From Phreatobacter aquaticus (GTDB lineage: Bacteria > Pseudomonadota > Alphaproteobacteria > Rhizobiales > Phreatobacteraceae), in the NCBI RefSeq assembly GCF_005160265.1, contig NZ_CP039865.1:2442828-2506827 (forward strand): DNA of 64,000 nt, read 5' to 3'. Made by a program: the position numbers and the translations under genes. The notes below the pieces were generated by a model. The model saw only the letters and a program-made list of their open reading frames with translations, was not told the origin of the DNA and searched no databases. Below, piece by piece: positions 48,460 through 58,023 of this stretch (the stretch's first letter is position 1; each line of letters starts with the position of its first letter).

Positions 48460-51042
48460 TTAGACGCCGATCGGGGCGGCGGCGAAGGCCGCCTCGTCGT
48501 CAGGGGCAAGGCTCGGCGAGATGGTCTGGAACCGGCGCTCGATGGCGTCGGCAATCAGAGGCGCCGTCTCCGGCGGCACCGGCCGGGAGAACACGTAGCC
48601 CTGGACGCAGTCGCAGTCGAGGTCGGCCAGGACGTCGACCTCGGCCTGCAGTTCGGCGCCTTCCGCCACGACCGACATGCCGAGACCGCGCGACAAGGCG
48701 ATGATGCCGCCGAGCAGCTTGCGCTTTTCCGGCCGCGTCGAGATGCCGTCGACGAAGGAGCGATCGACCTTCAGCCGGTCGAAGGGCAGGCGGGTCAGAT
48801 AGCCGAGCGAGGAATAGCCGGAACCGAAATCGTCGAGGGCGAGGCGGACCCCCAGTGCTGACAGCGCGGTGAGCGTCCGGCTGATGCGGTGTTCGGTATG
48901 ATCGACGAACAGGCTCTCGGTCAGTTCAAGGCAGAGCAGGTGCGGCGGCAGGCCGGTCTCGGCCAGAACCGCCGATACCGCCGTTTCGAAATCCATGTTC
49001 CAGAACTGCGCAGGCGACACATTCACCGCGACCGAGCGCGGCTTGAAACCCTGATCGATCCAGGCGCGGGCCTGGGTGCAGGCCTCGCGCAGGATCCACA
49101 GGCCGAGATCGACGATCAGGCCGGAACTCTCGGCGATCGGGATGAATTCGTTTGGCGGGATCGGTCCGCGCTCCGGGTGGTTCCAACGCAGCAGGGCCTC
49201 GAAGCCGGTGACCTTGTGCGAAGACAGGTCCACTTGCGGTTGATAATGGGCGTGCAGCGTTCCGGCTTCCACCGCATGGCGCAGGTGGCGGGCAAGATCG
49301 AGCCGCTGTTCGACGGCCTGCGCATAGGCCGGTTCGAACACCATGGCGCGGCCTCGGCCAGCTTCCTTGGCCATGTAGAGCGCGAGGTCGGCATTGCGCA
49401 TCGCCTCATCGACGGTTGTGCCGTCGATCGGCAGATGGGCGATGCCGATGGTTGCGCCGATGAAGGCCTCGCCCTCGGAGAGCTGGATCGGGCCGCACAA
49501 TCGGTCGACGATGCGGGCGGCCAGCATTTCGACATCGTCTGCGCCGGTCGTCGGATCGGGCAGCACAGCGAATTCGTCGCCGCCAAGCCGGGCGATGAAA
49601 GCGTTGCGCCCAAGCTCTGCCCGCAGCAGCACACCGACCTTGGACAAGAGTTCATCGCCTGCTGCGTGGCCGAGCGAGTCATTGACCTCCTTGAACCGGT
49701 CGAGGTCCAGCAACAGCAGGGCGCCAGACGTGCCTTTGCGAAAACAGGCGTCGAGCACGGTCGCCAGTTCGCGCTTGAACAGCGCGCGGTTGGCAAGTCC
49801 GGTGAGAGGGTCGTGATAGGCGAGCTTCTCGAGTTGGCGCTGGGCCTCCTTGCGCTCGGTGATGTCCTGGACCGTGCCGATGATCCCGATGGCCTCGCCG
49901 GCAGCATCCAGCTCCGGCTCGCAGGTGAGGGCAAGATCCGCCGAGCTGCCATCAGGCCGGACGACCTGGACGTCGATGGCCTGGGTTGTCCGCGACCGGA
50001 TGGCCTCGCGCTGGAGCTTGATCACTTGTTCGGCTGCCGATGCGCCGAAACAGGCCAGCACATTGGCGTGGGTCGGGTCGAACGTCGCGGCCTCGAGCCC
50101 GAACAGGGTGATGCATTCGTCAGCCAGCGTCACACGCTCGGATCCGAGGCGATAGCTCCAGGTTCCGATCTTGCCCATGCGATGGGCTTCGCGCAGTGCC
50201 GCGGTGCGCTGGTTCAGAAGCTCCTCGGCCTGGCGCAACTGGGTGATGTCGCTGGCGGTGCCGCGATAGCCGAGAAAGGCGCCATTGGCATCGAAGATGG
50301 GCTTGCCGCTGGATCGAACCGAGACGCGGCCGCCTTCCTTGGATGGGTCGAGATAGGAATAGACGAAGTCCTTGAACGGGCGGCGGGCCTCCAGGTCCTG
50401 GAAATGCTCGTCCATCTTGGCCCGGTCCTCCGGGATGATGGGCATGTCGCGCCGCGTCCTGCTCGAGAAGTTGCGGCGACCCGGGCTCCGCGTCCAATGT
50501 TCCTTGAGCGACAGGTCGACGAAACGATGCTCGGTATCGGTCTCCCAGCACCAGTCGGACGCGGTGTCGACGAAATCGGTCAGACTGGCCTGGCTTGCGG
50601 CGAGCCGTGTCAGGGCGCGTCGCTCATCGGTCACGTCCTTGACGATGCCGGAGACGCCGGTGATCACGCCGGCCGCATCGCGTTCCGCCTCCCCATAGAC
50701 CGCGAAGGTGAGCACACGGTCCTCGGCGCCGCGATAATCGCCCTCGACCACATAGGGCTCGCCGGTATCCCAGCAATGGTAGTAGGCGGCCTTCAGCCGG
50801 TCCGGGGCGTCGCCCAGATAGCGGCTGCGGATTCTGGTCATCGCGACATGCGCCGAGCCTGGCTCGAGGTCATAGATCGCCACCAGTTCGGGCGACAGCC
50901 AGAGGTCGGGAGAGGTGCGCTCGATCGAGCGCCAATAGCCCATGCGGGCAATCATCAGGGCCCGGTGCAGCATATCGGCGTCGCCCGGTCCGCGCGCGAC
51001 CAGGGTCTGATTAGCCTGGCGTTTGCTCCGGGTCTTTGTCAT
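48460..51042 (-). CDS. PAS-GGDEF-EAL cyclic-di-GMP signalling protein
   Basis: An 860-residue protein with three PAS-like sensor segments (about 25-140, 150-275 and 285-405), a GGDEF domain containing ARLGGDEFAVL and an EAL domain with GFEALLRWNHPERG, then LDDFGSGYSSLGYLTRLPFD. Both active-site motifs are intact, so it could make and break cyclic di-GMP; which activity wins is not predictable. There is no membrane segment, so sensing is cytoplasmic. The gene is divergent from the HAD hydrolase and converges on maeB with a two-base gap. Confidence 0.94.
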   Translation of the reverse strand: MTKTRSKRQANQTLVARGPGDADMLHRALMIARMGYWRSIERTSPDLWLSPELVAIYDLEPGSAHVAMTRIRSRYLGDAPDRLKAAYYHCWDTGEPYVVEGDYRGAEDRVLTFAVYGEAERDAAGVITGVSGIVKDVTDERRALTRLAASQASLTDFVDTASDWCWETDTEHRFVDLSLKEHWTRSPGRRNFSSRTRRDMPIIPEDRAKMDEHFQDLEARRPFKDFVYSYLDPSKEGGRVSVRSSGKPIFDANGAFLGYRGTASDITQLRQAEELLNQRTAALREAHRMGKIGTWSYRLGSERVTLADECITLFGLEAATFDPTHANVLACFGASAAEQVIKLQREAIRSRTTQAIDVQVVRPDGSSADLALTCEPELDAAGEAIGIIGTVQDITERKEAQRQLEKLAYHDPLTGLANRALFKRELATVLDACFRKGTSGALLLLDLDRFKEVNDSLGHAAGDELLSKVGVLLRAELGRNAFIARLGGDEFAVLPDPTTGADDVEMLAARIVDRLCGPIQLSEGEAFIGATIGIAHLPIDGTTVDEAMRNADLALYMAKEAGRGRAMVFEPAYAQAVEQRLDLARHLRHAVEAGTLHAHYQPQVDLSSHKVTGFEALLRWNHPERGPIPPNEFIPIAESSGLIVDLGLWILREACTQARAWIDQGFKPRSVAVNVSPAQFWNMDFETAVSAVLAETGLPPHLLCLELTESLFVDHTEHRISRTLTALSALGVRLALDDFGSGYSSLGYLTRLPFDRLKVDRSFVDGISTRPEKRKLLGGIIALSRGLGMSVVAEGAELQAEVDVLADLDCDCVQGYVFSRPVPPETAPLIADAIERRFQTISPSLAPDDEAAFAAAPIGV

Positions 51043-51144
51043 TGCCCCAATTCACCGTTCCCGAACGCACTTTGTCGGCTGGCGATTATCAACTCGTTAC
51101 ATTCTTGAATTATTGGCTTTCTTTCCCGAAAGGAATTGCGCGGA

Positions 51145-51765
51145 ATGACCATGATGACACCGACCAAGCCGACAGCTGTCTTCGATATCGGACAAGTCTT
51201 GCTGCGCTGGGACCCCGTGAACAGCTTTACCCGGCTGCTCGGCGACCCTGAGCGTGCAAGGGCCGTGATGGACGAGATCGACTTCCACGGCTGGCACGCG
51301 CACCAGGATGCCGGCCGGCTGGTGGCCGACGCCGTGGCCGATCATGTCAGTCGCTTTCCCCACCATGGCGAGGTCATCAGCGCCTATTACGACAATTGGC
51401 TGGACAGCGTGCCAGGCGAGGTCCCCGGCACCCGCGCGCTGTTCGAGACATTGGCGGATCAGGGGCCGGTCTTCGGCATTTCCAACTTCTCGCGGGAAAT
51501 GTTCGACCGGACCGTGCCGGCCTATCCGTTCCTCAAGCGCTTCACGGACCTGGTGCTCTCGGCCGATGTCCGCATCAACAAGCCCGATCCCCGGATCTAT
51601 CGGATCCTGGCGGAGCGCAACGGCCTGACGCCGTCCAGCCTGATCTTCATCGACGACAACCCCGCCAATGTCGCGGCCGCTCAGGCCGAGGGCTGGGACG
51701 GCATCGTGTTCACCGACGCCCCTTCGCTTTCCGCCGCACTGCGCGCACGGGGGCTTGAGGTCTGA
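51145..51765 (+). CDS. HAD-superfamily hydrolase (YihX-like)
   Basis: A 206-residue HAD phosphatase-like protein. Motif I reads FDIGQVLLRWD, where the nucleophile Asp is present and the second acidic position is Gly, as in YihX-type members. SNFSREMFDR fills motif II, KPDPRIYR motif III and FIDDNPANVAAA motif IV. It hydrolyses small phosphoesters, unknown which. The start at 51145 (MTMMTPTK) is one of three close ATGs. The final 56 bp overlap the 3' end of the hybrid kinase gene on the opposite strand. Confidence 0.9.
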   Translation: MTMMTPTKPTAVFDIGQVLLRWDPVNSFTRLLGDPERARAVMDEIDFHGWHAHQDAGRLVADAVADHVSRFPHHGEVISAYYDNWLDSVPGEVPGTRALFETLADQGPVFGISNFSREMFDRTVPAYPFLKRFTDLVLSADVRINKPDPRIYRILAERNGLTPSSLIFIDDNPANVAAAQAEGWDGIVFTDAPSLSAALRARGLEV

Positions 51766-53806
51766 AGCCGGCATAGCCGGCGAGTGTCTCGGCCAGCCTG
51801 TCGGCATCGAGGGGTTTTGTCAGAAACCCGTCCATGCCGGCGGCAACCGCAGCCGCCCGGTCCTCGGCGAAGGCATTGGCGGTCAGCGCAATGATCGGCA
51901 GGCGCTGGCCCTCTGGCTCCCCGGCGCGGATCATCTTGGCCGCCGACAGCCCGTCGCATTCGGGCATCTGCATGTCCATCAGCACGAGATCGATCCGCTC
52001 CGCAGGGTCGAGCGCGGCTGCTGCCGCCGCGCGGCCATCGGCCTTCCAGATTGGCTCATGGCCAAGCTTCTCGATCAGCCGGCGCGCCAGCAGCGCATTG
52101 ATCTCGTTGTCCTCGGCAATCAGGATCCGCCGACGCTGGTCGCCAGTCGCCGGCACCCTTGCCTCGCGCCTGGCCGGCTCTGCATCGGTGAGCGGATCGG
52201 ATGTGGCGATACCGGCCTCCGTCGGGCGCATCTGCATGACGAGGGAGGCTTCCCGCACCGGCGAGACGAGCCAGCCGGAAATGCCTTGGTCTCGCCAGCG
52301 GGCGACATCGCCGCGTGCCGAGGGCGTCACCACCAGCACGATGCGGCCGGCCCGCGCCTTGAGGGCGGCGACCGTTTCGCCGATGGCTGTCTCGCCGAGC
52401 CGGTGGTCGACCAGCACGGTGTCGAAGCGGGCATCGGTGGCAATCTCGGACGGGTCCTCGAACCGGGTGACTTCGGCGCCGCGCGCCGCCAGCCTGCGCG
52501 CCAGCACGGCCTTTTCCACGCCTCGGCCGGAGACGATCGCCACCGACAGGCCATCCAGCCGCTCGGGCGTCGCCACCGCGCTGCCGGCAGCCTTCAGCGG
52601 CAGGCGGATGCGAAAGGTCGAGCCCTTGCCGAGCACGGTGTCGACCGAGAGCTCGCCGCCCATATGGCTGATGATGCGCCGCGAAATGGCAAGACCGAGA
52701 CCTGTTCCGGCATGGCGGCGGGCGAATGTCGTCTCGCCCTGCTCGAATTCACTGAAGATGCGCTCGACATCATCCGGGGCGATGCCCGGGCCGGTGTCGC
52801 GGACCGCCACCATCAGGCTGTCGGCGGAGCGGTCGACGGTCAGCGCCGCGCCGCCGGCCTCGGTGAATTTCACCGCATTGCCGGCGAGGTTGAGGATCAC
52901 CTGCCGGAGCCGGGTTGCATCGCCGACGAGGCGGGCCGGCACGTCCGGCGCGATCGCGGTGGCGAGATCCAGCCCCTTGCCATGGGCGCGCGGCCCCAGA
53001 AGTTCGGCAACGCCCTCGATCAGCGGCACCAGCTCGAACGGCGCTTCCTCCAGGTCCAGGCGGCCGGCCTCGATCTTGGTGAAGTCGAGGATCTCCTCGA
53101 TCAGGTTGAGCAGCGCCTCGCCGGAGGTCTTCACCGCGCTGGCATAGGTCTTCTGTTCCGGCGTCAGCCTGGTGTCGATCAACAGATCGGCCATGCCCAT
53201 GATGCCGTTGAGCGGCGTGCGGATCTCGTGGCTGACGGTGGCCAGAAACCGCGACTTGGCGGAGCTTGCCGCCTCGGCGCGGGCGCGCGACAGCGCCAGC
53301 TCGGCCTCCGACCCCTTGCGGTCGGTAATGTCGCGGCCGACCGACTGGATCTCGTCGAGCCGGCCGTCGGCGCCGCGCACCGCATGGTGGCGCCAGGCGA
53401 TCCACCGCTCTCCCGTTGGCGTGACGACCCGTTCGTCGGCGCCATGGGAGCCGTCGGCGTCATGACGCTCCGGCGTGGTCTCCGCAACCGTATGCATCAG
53501 TTCAGTGCCAACCAGCTTGCCGGGCTGAAGCCCCAGAAGATCGGCATAGGCCTGGTTGGCATAGGTGACGAAGCCGACGCGGTCGCGCCGGACCACCAGA
53601 TCGCCCAGCGAGTCGATCAGCCCGCGATGGCGCTCCTCGCTCTCGGCGAGCTCGAACACCCGGTCGGTCAGCGTCTCGACCGTTTCCTCGAGCGCTGCTG
53701 TCTTGCGGGACAGGGCGCGCCGGACCAGGGCGAGGCGGAACAGGGCAGCGAGGCCGGCGACGGCGAAGGCGGTCGCAATGCCGGCGATCAGGGCAAACGG
53801 ATCCAC
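51710..53806 (-). CDS. Hybrid histidine kinase (PAS, kinase, degenerate receiver, receiver)
   Basis: A 698-residue kinase. One N-terminal transmembrane helix (residues 4-25), a PAS domain (about 55-165), the phospho-His motif [21 protein letters not shown]-box [14 protein letters not shown] and G-boxes [10 protein letters not shown] and [20 protein letters not shown] first receiver-like segment (about 430-530) lacks a normal acidic pocket. The last receiver is intact, with [20 protein letters not shown], phospho-Asp in [11 protein letters not shown] and Lys in FLTKPLD. The start is GTG at 53806 with GAGAGG upstream. No separate partner regulator gene is adjacent. Confidence 0.94.
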   Translation of the reverse strand: MDPFALIAGIATAFAVAGLAALFRLALVRRALSRKTAALEETVETLTDRVFELAESEERHRGLIDSLGDLVVRRDRVGFVTYANQAYADLLGLQPGKLVGTELMHTVAETTPERHDADGSHGADERVVTPTGERWIAWRHHAVRGADGRLDEIQSVGRDITDRKGSEAELALSRARAEAASSAKSRFLATVSHEIRTPLNGIMGMADLLIDTRLTPEQKTYASAVKTSGEALLNLIEEILDFTKIEAGRLDLEEAPFELVPLIEGVAELLGPRAHGKGLDLATAIAPDVPARLVGDATRLRQVILNLAGNAVKFTEAGGAALTVDRSADSLMVAVRDTGPGIAPDDVERIFSEFEQGETTFARRHAGTGLGLAISRRIISHMGGELSVDTVLGKGSTFRIRLPLKAAGSAVATPERLDGLSVAIVSGRGVEKAVLARRLAARGAEVTRFEDPSEIATDARFDTVLVDHRLGETAIGETVAALKARAGRIVLVVTPSARGDVARWRDQGISGWLVSPVREASLVMQMRPTEAGIATSDPLTDAEPARREARVPATGDQRRRILIAEDNEINALLARRLIEKLGHEPIWKADGRAAAAAALDPAERIDLVLMDMQMPECDGLSAAKMIRAGEPEGQRLPIIALTANAFAEDRAAAVAAGMDGFLTKPLDADRLAETLAGYAGFRPQAPVRAVRRKAKGRR

Positions 53807-53887
53807 GAGACGGCCTCTCCACGCACAGGCAACGGCGCGGCCAGCGTAAACAGACAGGGTTGATGGCTGGTTACCGGCGGCTCTCGA

Positions 53888-55423
53888 TCAGGCGGCGGCG
53901 CGGGCCCTGTCGGTGGCGCCGCGATAGCTCAGCGCCTCGGCAAGATGCAGCCGGCCGATGGTGCTGGCGCCATCAAGATCGGCGAGCGTGCGGGCGACCT
54001 TCAGCACCCGGTGATAGCCCCGTGCGGTGAGCCGCATCGTGTCGGCGGCGTCGTGCAGCAGCGCCAGGCCGCCCTTGTCCGGCGTTGCCACCGTGTCGAG
54101 CACCGAGGGCGGCGCATGGGCGTTCAACATGGCCTTCAGCCCGAGCCCGCGATAGCGCTCGGCCTGCAGCGCGCGCGCCATGGCCACGCGCTCGCCAACC
54201 TCCCGGCTGCCCTCGGCTGGCGGCGGCAGGATCAGATCGGCTGCCGAGACCGCCGGCACCTCGATGACCAGATCCATCCGGTCGATCAGCGGGCCGGAAA
54301 TCTTGGCCTGGTAATCGGCCATGCAGCGCTCGTTCGGCATGCGCTTGCAGGCATAGCCCGGTTCGGTCGCATGACCGCAGCGGCAGGGGTTCATTGCCGC
54401 GACCAGCTGGAACCGCGCGGGGAAACTGACGCGCTGGTTCGCCCTGGCAATCACCGCCTCGCCGGTCTCGATTGGCTGGCGCAGGCCGTCCAGCACCTGC
54501 GGCTGGAACTCCGGCAATTCGTCGAGGAACAGCACGCCGTGGTGGGCCAGCGACACCTCGCCGGGTCTCACCCTCAGCCCGCCGCCGATCAGGGCTGCCA
54601 TCGAGGCGGAGTGATGCGGATTGCGGAAGGGCCGGCGGGTCGTCAGCTCGCCGCCCTGCAATTCGCCGGCGACCGAATGGATCATCGAGACTTCCAGCAG
54701 TTCGGCCGGCGACAAGGGCGGCAGGATCGATGGCATGCGGCTCGCCAGCATCGACTTGCCCGAGCCCGGCGGCCCGTTCATCAACAGCGCATGGCCACCG
54801 GCGGCCGCGATCTCCAGCGCCCGTTTGGCGCTTTCCTGGCCCTTGATGTCGCGGAGATCGGCAAGTGGCGCTTCCACCGTCCGGATGCCCGGCTTGGGGC
54901 GCGATAGCACCTGCGTGCCTTTGAAATGATTGGCGAGCTGGACCAGGTTGTCGGGCGCGAGCACCTCGACATCCTCGCCGGCCCATGCCGCTTCCGGGCC
55001 GCAGGCAGCCGGACAGATGATGCCGAGCCCCATCCCGTTGGCGGCCATCGCGGCGGGCAGCACACCGGCGACCGGCGTGATGCGGCCATCGAGCGCCAGT
55101 TCGCCCAGCACCATGAACCCGCCCAGCGCATCCGCCGGAATGGCGCCGATCGCCGCCATCAGGCCAAGCGCGATCGGCAAGTCGAAATGCGAGCCTTCCT
55201 TGGGCAGATCGGCGGGCGCCAGATTGACGGTGATCCGCTTGCCCGGCAGCGCCAAGCCGGACGCCACCAGCGCCGAGCGCACCCGCTCGCGCGCTTCGCT
55301 CACCGCCTTGTCCGGCAGGCCGACAATATTGAACACGACCTGGCCGGTGAGCACGTGCACCTGCACGTCGACCGGCTTGGCCTCGATGCCCTCGAATGCG
55401 ACCGTCGCGACCCGCTGCACCAT
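53888..55423 (-). CDS. YifB/ComM family Mg-chelatase-like AAA+ ATPase
   Basis: A 511-residue protein. The N-terminal Lon-like domain (MVQRVATVAFEGIEAKPVDV, about 1-170) is followed by an AAA+ module with Walker A GPPGSGKSMLASRMP, Walker B VLFLDELPEF and a C-terminal Mg-chelatase domain (CRCGHATEPGYAC, RALQAERYRGLG). ComM relatives help branch migration during uptake of transforming DNA; YifB in other species has no clear role. The ATG at 55423 gives the conserved N-terminus; upstream in-frame ATGs do not. It stands before the gshB group. Confidence 0.93.
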   Translation of the reverse strand: MVQRVATVAFEGIEAKPVDVQVHVLTGQVVFNIVGLPDKAVSEARERVRSALVASGLALPGKRITVNLAPADLPKEGSHFDLPIALGLMAAIGAIPADALGGFMVLGELALDGRITPVAGVLPAAMAANGMGLGIICPAACGPEAAWAGEDVEVLAPDNLVQLANHFKGTQVLSRPKPGIRTVEAPLADLRDIKGQESAKRALEIAAAGGHALLMNGPPGSGKSMLASRMPSILPPLSPAELLEVSMIHSVAGELQGGELTTRRPFRNPHHSASMAALIGGGLRVRPGEVSLAHHGVLFLDELPEFQPQVLDGLRQPIETGEAVIARANQRVSFPARFQLVAAMNPCRCGHATEPGYACKRMPNERCMADYQAKISGPLIDRMDLVIEVPAVSAADLILPPPAEGSREVGERVAMARALQAERYRGLGLKAMLNAHAPPSVLDTVATPDKGGLALLHDAADTMRLTARGYHRVLKVARTLADLDGASTIGRLHLAEALSYRGATDRARAAA

Positions 55424-55551
55424 GGCCAACCCCCACCCGCAGGAGGGGATAGTACATGCCATGAACATGAGAACAAGTAGGGAACGAAAAGAATCTGGCG
55501 GAGCGGCGAGGGTCGCCGGCGGCGCGCGCCGCCCGCGACCCTGGATGCGCC

Positions 55552-56493
55552 TTAAGCCCGCTTCGCCTCGATCGCGTCCCAGACGGTGACCGCGAGATCT
55601 GGCCCGCCCAGTCGCTTGATGGCGCGGATGCCGGTCGGTGCGGTGACGTTGATCTCGGTGAGATTGCCGCCGATCACGTCGATGCCGGTGAGCAGCAGGC
55701 CGCGCTTCTTGAGTTCCGGTCCGATCGTATCGCAGATTTCCCGCTCGCGCTCGGAGAGCTGGGTCGTCTCGGCGGCACCGCCGCGCACCATGTTGGACCG
55801 GAGATCGTCGGCGGCCGGCACCCGGTTGACCGCACCGGCGAACTTGCCGTCGACCAGGATGATCCGCTTGTCGCCGTCGCGCACCGCCGGCAGATAGCGC
55901 TGGATCACCCAGGGCTCGCGGCTGGTGGCGGAGAACATGTCGAGGAACGAGCCGAAATTCTCGTCCTCGGCGCGGATGCGGAACACGCCGGCGCCGCCAT
56001 GGCCGTAGAGCGGCTTCATGACGATGTCGCCCATTTCCTTCCGGAACGCGCGAATGTCGTCCGCGTCGCGGCTGATCAGTGTCGTCGGCATCAACTGCGG
56101 GAACAGCGTGACGAAGATCTTTTCCGGCGCGTTGCGGACGTGGAAGGGGTCGTTGACCACCAGGGTCTTCGGCGTCACGCGCTCCAGGAAATGGGTGGCA
56201 GTGATATAGTGCAGGTCGAAGGGCGGGTCCTGGCGCATCAGCACCACATCGAACTCGTCCACCCGCACGCGGCTGCCCGCGCCCTTGGTGAAATGATCGC
56301 CCTCGACGTCGCGCACCTGCAGAGGTGAGGCGAAGGCCGTCACCACGCCGTCGCGCATCGACAATTGGTCGGGATGATAGACCGCGACCTCGTGGCCTCG
56401 GCTCTGTGCTTCGAGCAGCAGGGCAAAGCCGCTGTCACCCTTGATCTTGATGGTCTCGATGTGGTCCATCTGGACGGCGACCTTGAGCCGCAT
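55552..56493 (-). CDS. gshB: Glutathione synthetase
   Basis: A 313-residue ATP-grasp enzyme: [56 protein letters not shown] (ATP loop) and [20 protein letters not shown]. It joins glycine to gamma-glutamylcysteine to give glutathione. It follows yraN by 13 bp in the rsmI-yraN-gshB operon, an order seen widely in proteobacteria. Confidence 0.97.
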   Translation of the reverse strand: MRLKVAVQMDHIETIKIKGDSGFALLLEAQSRGHEVAVYHPDQLSMRDGVVTAFASPLQVRDVEGDHFTKGAGSRVRVDEFDVVLMRQDPPFDLHYITATHFLERVTPKTLVVNDPFHVRNAPEKIFVTLFPQLMPTTLISRDADDIRAFRKEMGDIVMKPLYGHGGAGVFRIRAEDENFGSFLDMFSATSREPWVIQRYLPAVRDGDKRIILVDGKFAGAVNRVPAADDLRSNMVRGGAAETTQLSEREREICDTIGPELKKRGLLLTGIDVIGGNLTEINVTAPTGIRAIKRLGGPDLAVTVWDAIEAKRA

Positions 56494-56506
56494 GGGGGCA
56501 TACCTT

Positions 56507-56884
56507 TCAGAAGTTCGCGTCGAACGCGCCCTGGATATGGCGAGGCCAGGTGCCTTTCGAAACCAGGATCAGATCATAGCGCCTATCGCCCGTCGCATGG
56601 CGAGGGTTCCTGGCGCAATAGAGATCGGCGGCCTGCGTGATGCGCCGGACCTGCGCCGGACCCAGCGCGATCTCGGCTGCGTCGGCATTCGCACGGGCTT
56701 TGACCTCGACAAATACCAGAACATTGCCGCGCGACGCGATGATGTCGATCTCGGCGCCCGGTGCACGCCAGCGCTGCGCCAGGATCCGATAGCCCTTCAG
56801 CCGCAGCATCAGGACGGCGACCGTCTCGGCGATCCGGCCGCGTCCCCAGGCGCCGGAGCGCTTCGGGTCGGCCTCCCGCGCCAT
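56507..56884 (-). CDS. YraN / UPF0102 family protein
   Basis: A 125-residue protein with the nuclease-like core [20 protein letters not shown] (D...E-x-K) of the UPF0102 family. It is predicted to be a restriction endonuclease-like fold; the function is not established. The ATG overlaps the rsmI stop (ATGA), so the two are translated together. Confidence 0.92.
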   Translation of the reverse strand: MAREADPKRSGAWGRGRIAETVAVLMLRLKGYRILAQRWRAPGAEIDIIASRGNVLVFVEVKARANADAAEIALGPAQVRRITQAADLYCARNPRHATGDRRYDLILVSKGTWPRHIQGAFDANF

Positions 56885-57819
56885 CAGCCGCGGGCCTTGG
56901 CCTGAAGGTCGAGGGCGCGCTGGTAGAGGTCGCGGCGGGCAAGCCCCGTCGCCTCCGCCACCAGGCCGGCGGCATCCTTCACCGAATGGCTACCAAGCGC
57001 CTGCACCAGCATGGCATCGACATCGGCGGCTTCAGGCGGCGGCGCCTCGCCCGGCGGGCCGATGACCAGCACGATCTCGCCCTTGGGATCGGCGGCGCCT
57101 GCATAATGGGCGGCGAGTTCGCCAAGCGTGCCGCGCCGCACCTCCTCGTGGCTCTTGGTCAGTTCCCGGCAGACGGCGGCCTGACGCTCGCCAAGCTCGG
57201 CGGCGAGATCGGCCAGCGATGCGGCGAGCCTCGGGCCGCTCTCGAAGAACACCAGCGAGCCCGGCACGGTTGACAAGGTCTTCGCCCGGCTGCGACGACC
57301 AGCGGTCTTTGGCGGCAGGAACCCGTCGAAGAAGAAGGCATCGGTCGGCAGTCCCGCCGCGACCAGAGCCGCCAGCACGGCGGAGGGGCCGGGCACCGGC
57401 ACCACGGGAAGGCCTGCTGCGCGCACGGCTTCCACCAGCTTGAAGCCCGGATCGGAGACCAGCGGCGTGCCGGCATCGGAGATCAGGGCCACCGCCTGTC
57501 CCGCGGCAAGCCGGGCCATCAGCTTCGGGCGCATCTCGGCTGCATTGTGCTCGTGATAGGGCACCAGCGACACGGTCATGCCGAAATGATCGACCAGTCT
57601 GCGGGAAACACGGGTGTCCTCGCAGGCCACCACATCGGCGGCGGCCATCGTCTCGATGGCGCGGATCGTCATGTCGCGCAGATTGCCGATCGGGGTCGCC
57701 ACGACATGGAGGCCGGGCTCCAGCACGCGCGCCGTGAACACGGTTCCGCCGATCTGGTAGCGGCGCGAGGCAGGGGCTGCGGCAGGCGTTTCGGCAGGGG
57801 GATCGGCAAACTTGGACAT
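56884..57819 (-). CDS. rsmI: 16S rRNA (cytidine-1402 2'-O) methyltransferase RsmI
   Basis: A 311-residue SAM-dependent methyltransferase of the tetrapyrrole methylase fold: LHVVATPIGNLRDMTIRAIE, CEDTRVSRRLVDHFG, ALISDAGTPLVSDPGFKLVE and VPVPGPSAVLAALVAAGLPT. It modifies the 16S decoding centre. I put the start at 57819 (MSKFADPP); the in-frame ATG at 57849 is possible. It opens an operon with yraN and gshB and is divergent from the LpoA-like gene. Confidence 0.94.
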   Translation of the reverse strand: MSKFADPPAETPAAAPASRRYQIGGTVFTARVLEPGLHVVATPIGNLRDMTIRAIETMAAADVVACEDTRVSRRLVDHFGMTVSLVPYHEHNAAEMRPKLMARLAAGQAVALISDAGTPLVSDPGFKLVEAVRAAGLPVVPVPGPSAVLAALVAAGLPTDAFFFDGFLPPKTAGRRSRAKTLSTVPGSLVFFESGPRLAASLADLAAELGERQAAVCRELTKSHEEVRRGTLGELAAHYAGAADPKGEIVLVIGPPGEAPPPEAADVDAMLVQALGSHSVKDAAGLVAEATGLARRDLYQRALDLQAKARG

Positions 57820-57917
57820 GGTGGCAAACGGCTCCGGAACGGCCTTCATACACCAGCGACGCTGCGCGTGGGCGGCTGTTTCAAGAGGATCGGTCGGCGG
57901 GTGCCGACCGGCCAGGT

Positions 57918-57933
57918 GTTGCGCTGGCGCAAC
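57918..57933. promoter_or_regulatory. Inverted repeat in the rsmI / lpoA-like divergent region
   Basis: GTTGCGCTGGCGCAAC: seven-base arms around TG. It lies 98 bp upstream of the rsmI start and 90 bp upstream of the lipoprotein GTG. A TTGACC at 57953 could serve as a -35 for the lipoprotein gene. Which protein, if any, binds here is unknown. Confidence 0.4.
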
Positions 57934-58023
57934 GCCGTTAACCAACCGGCGGTTTGACCTTGGCCATCCGACACGGTTAATGCGACATTGGGTACGGGCG
58001 TTCGAGGCAGTTGGAGGCCTTTC

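Noticed and set aside
48889-51108. A 739-codon open frame opposite the GGDEF-EAL gene
   Set aside because: The sense strand has intact PAS, GGDEF and EAL motifs. The antisense product has no recognisable fold.
51668-53863. A 731-codon open frame opposite the hybrid kinase
   Set aside because: Antisense shadow of a kinase gene with all catalytic boxes. Not a credible protein.
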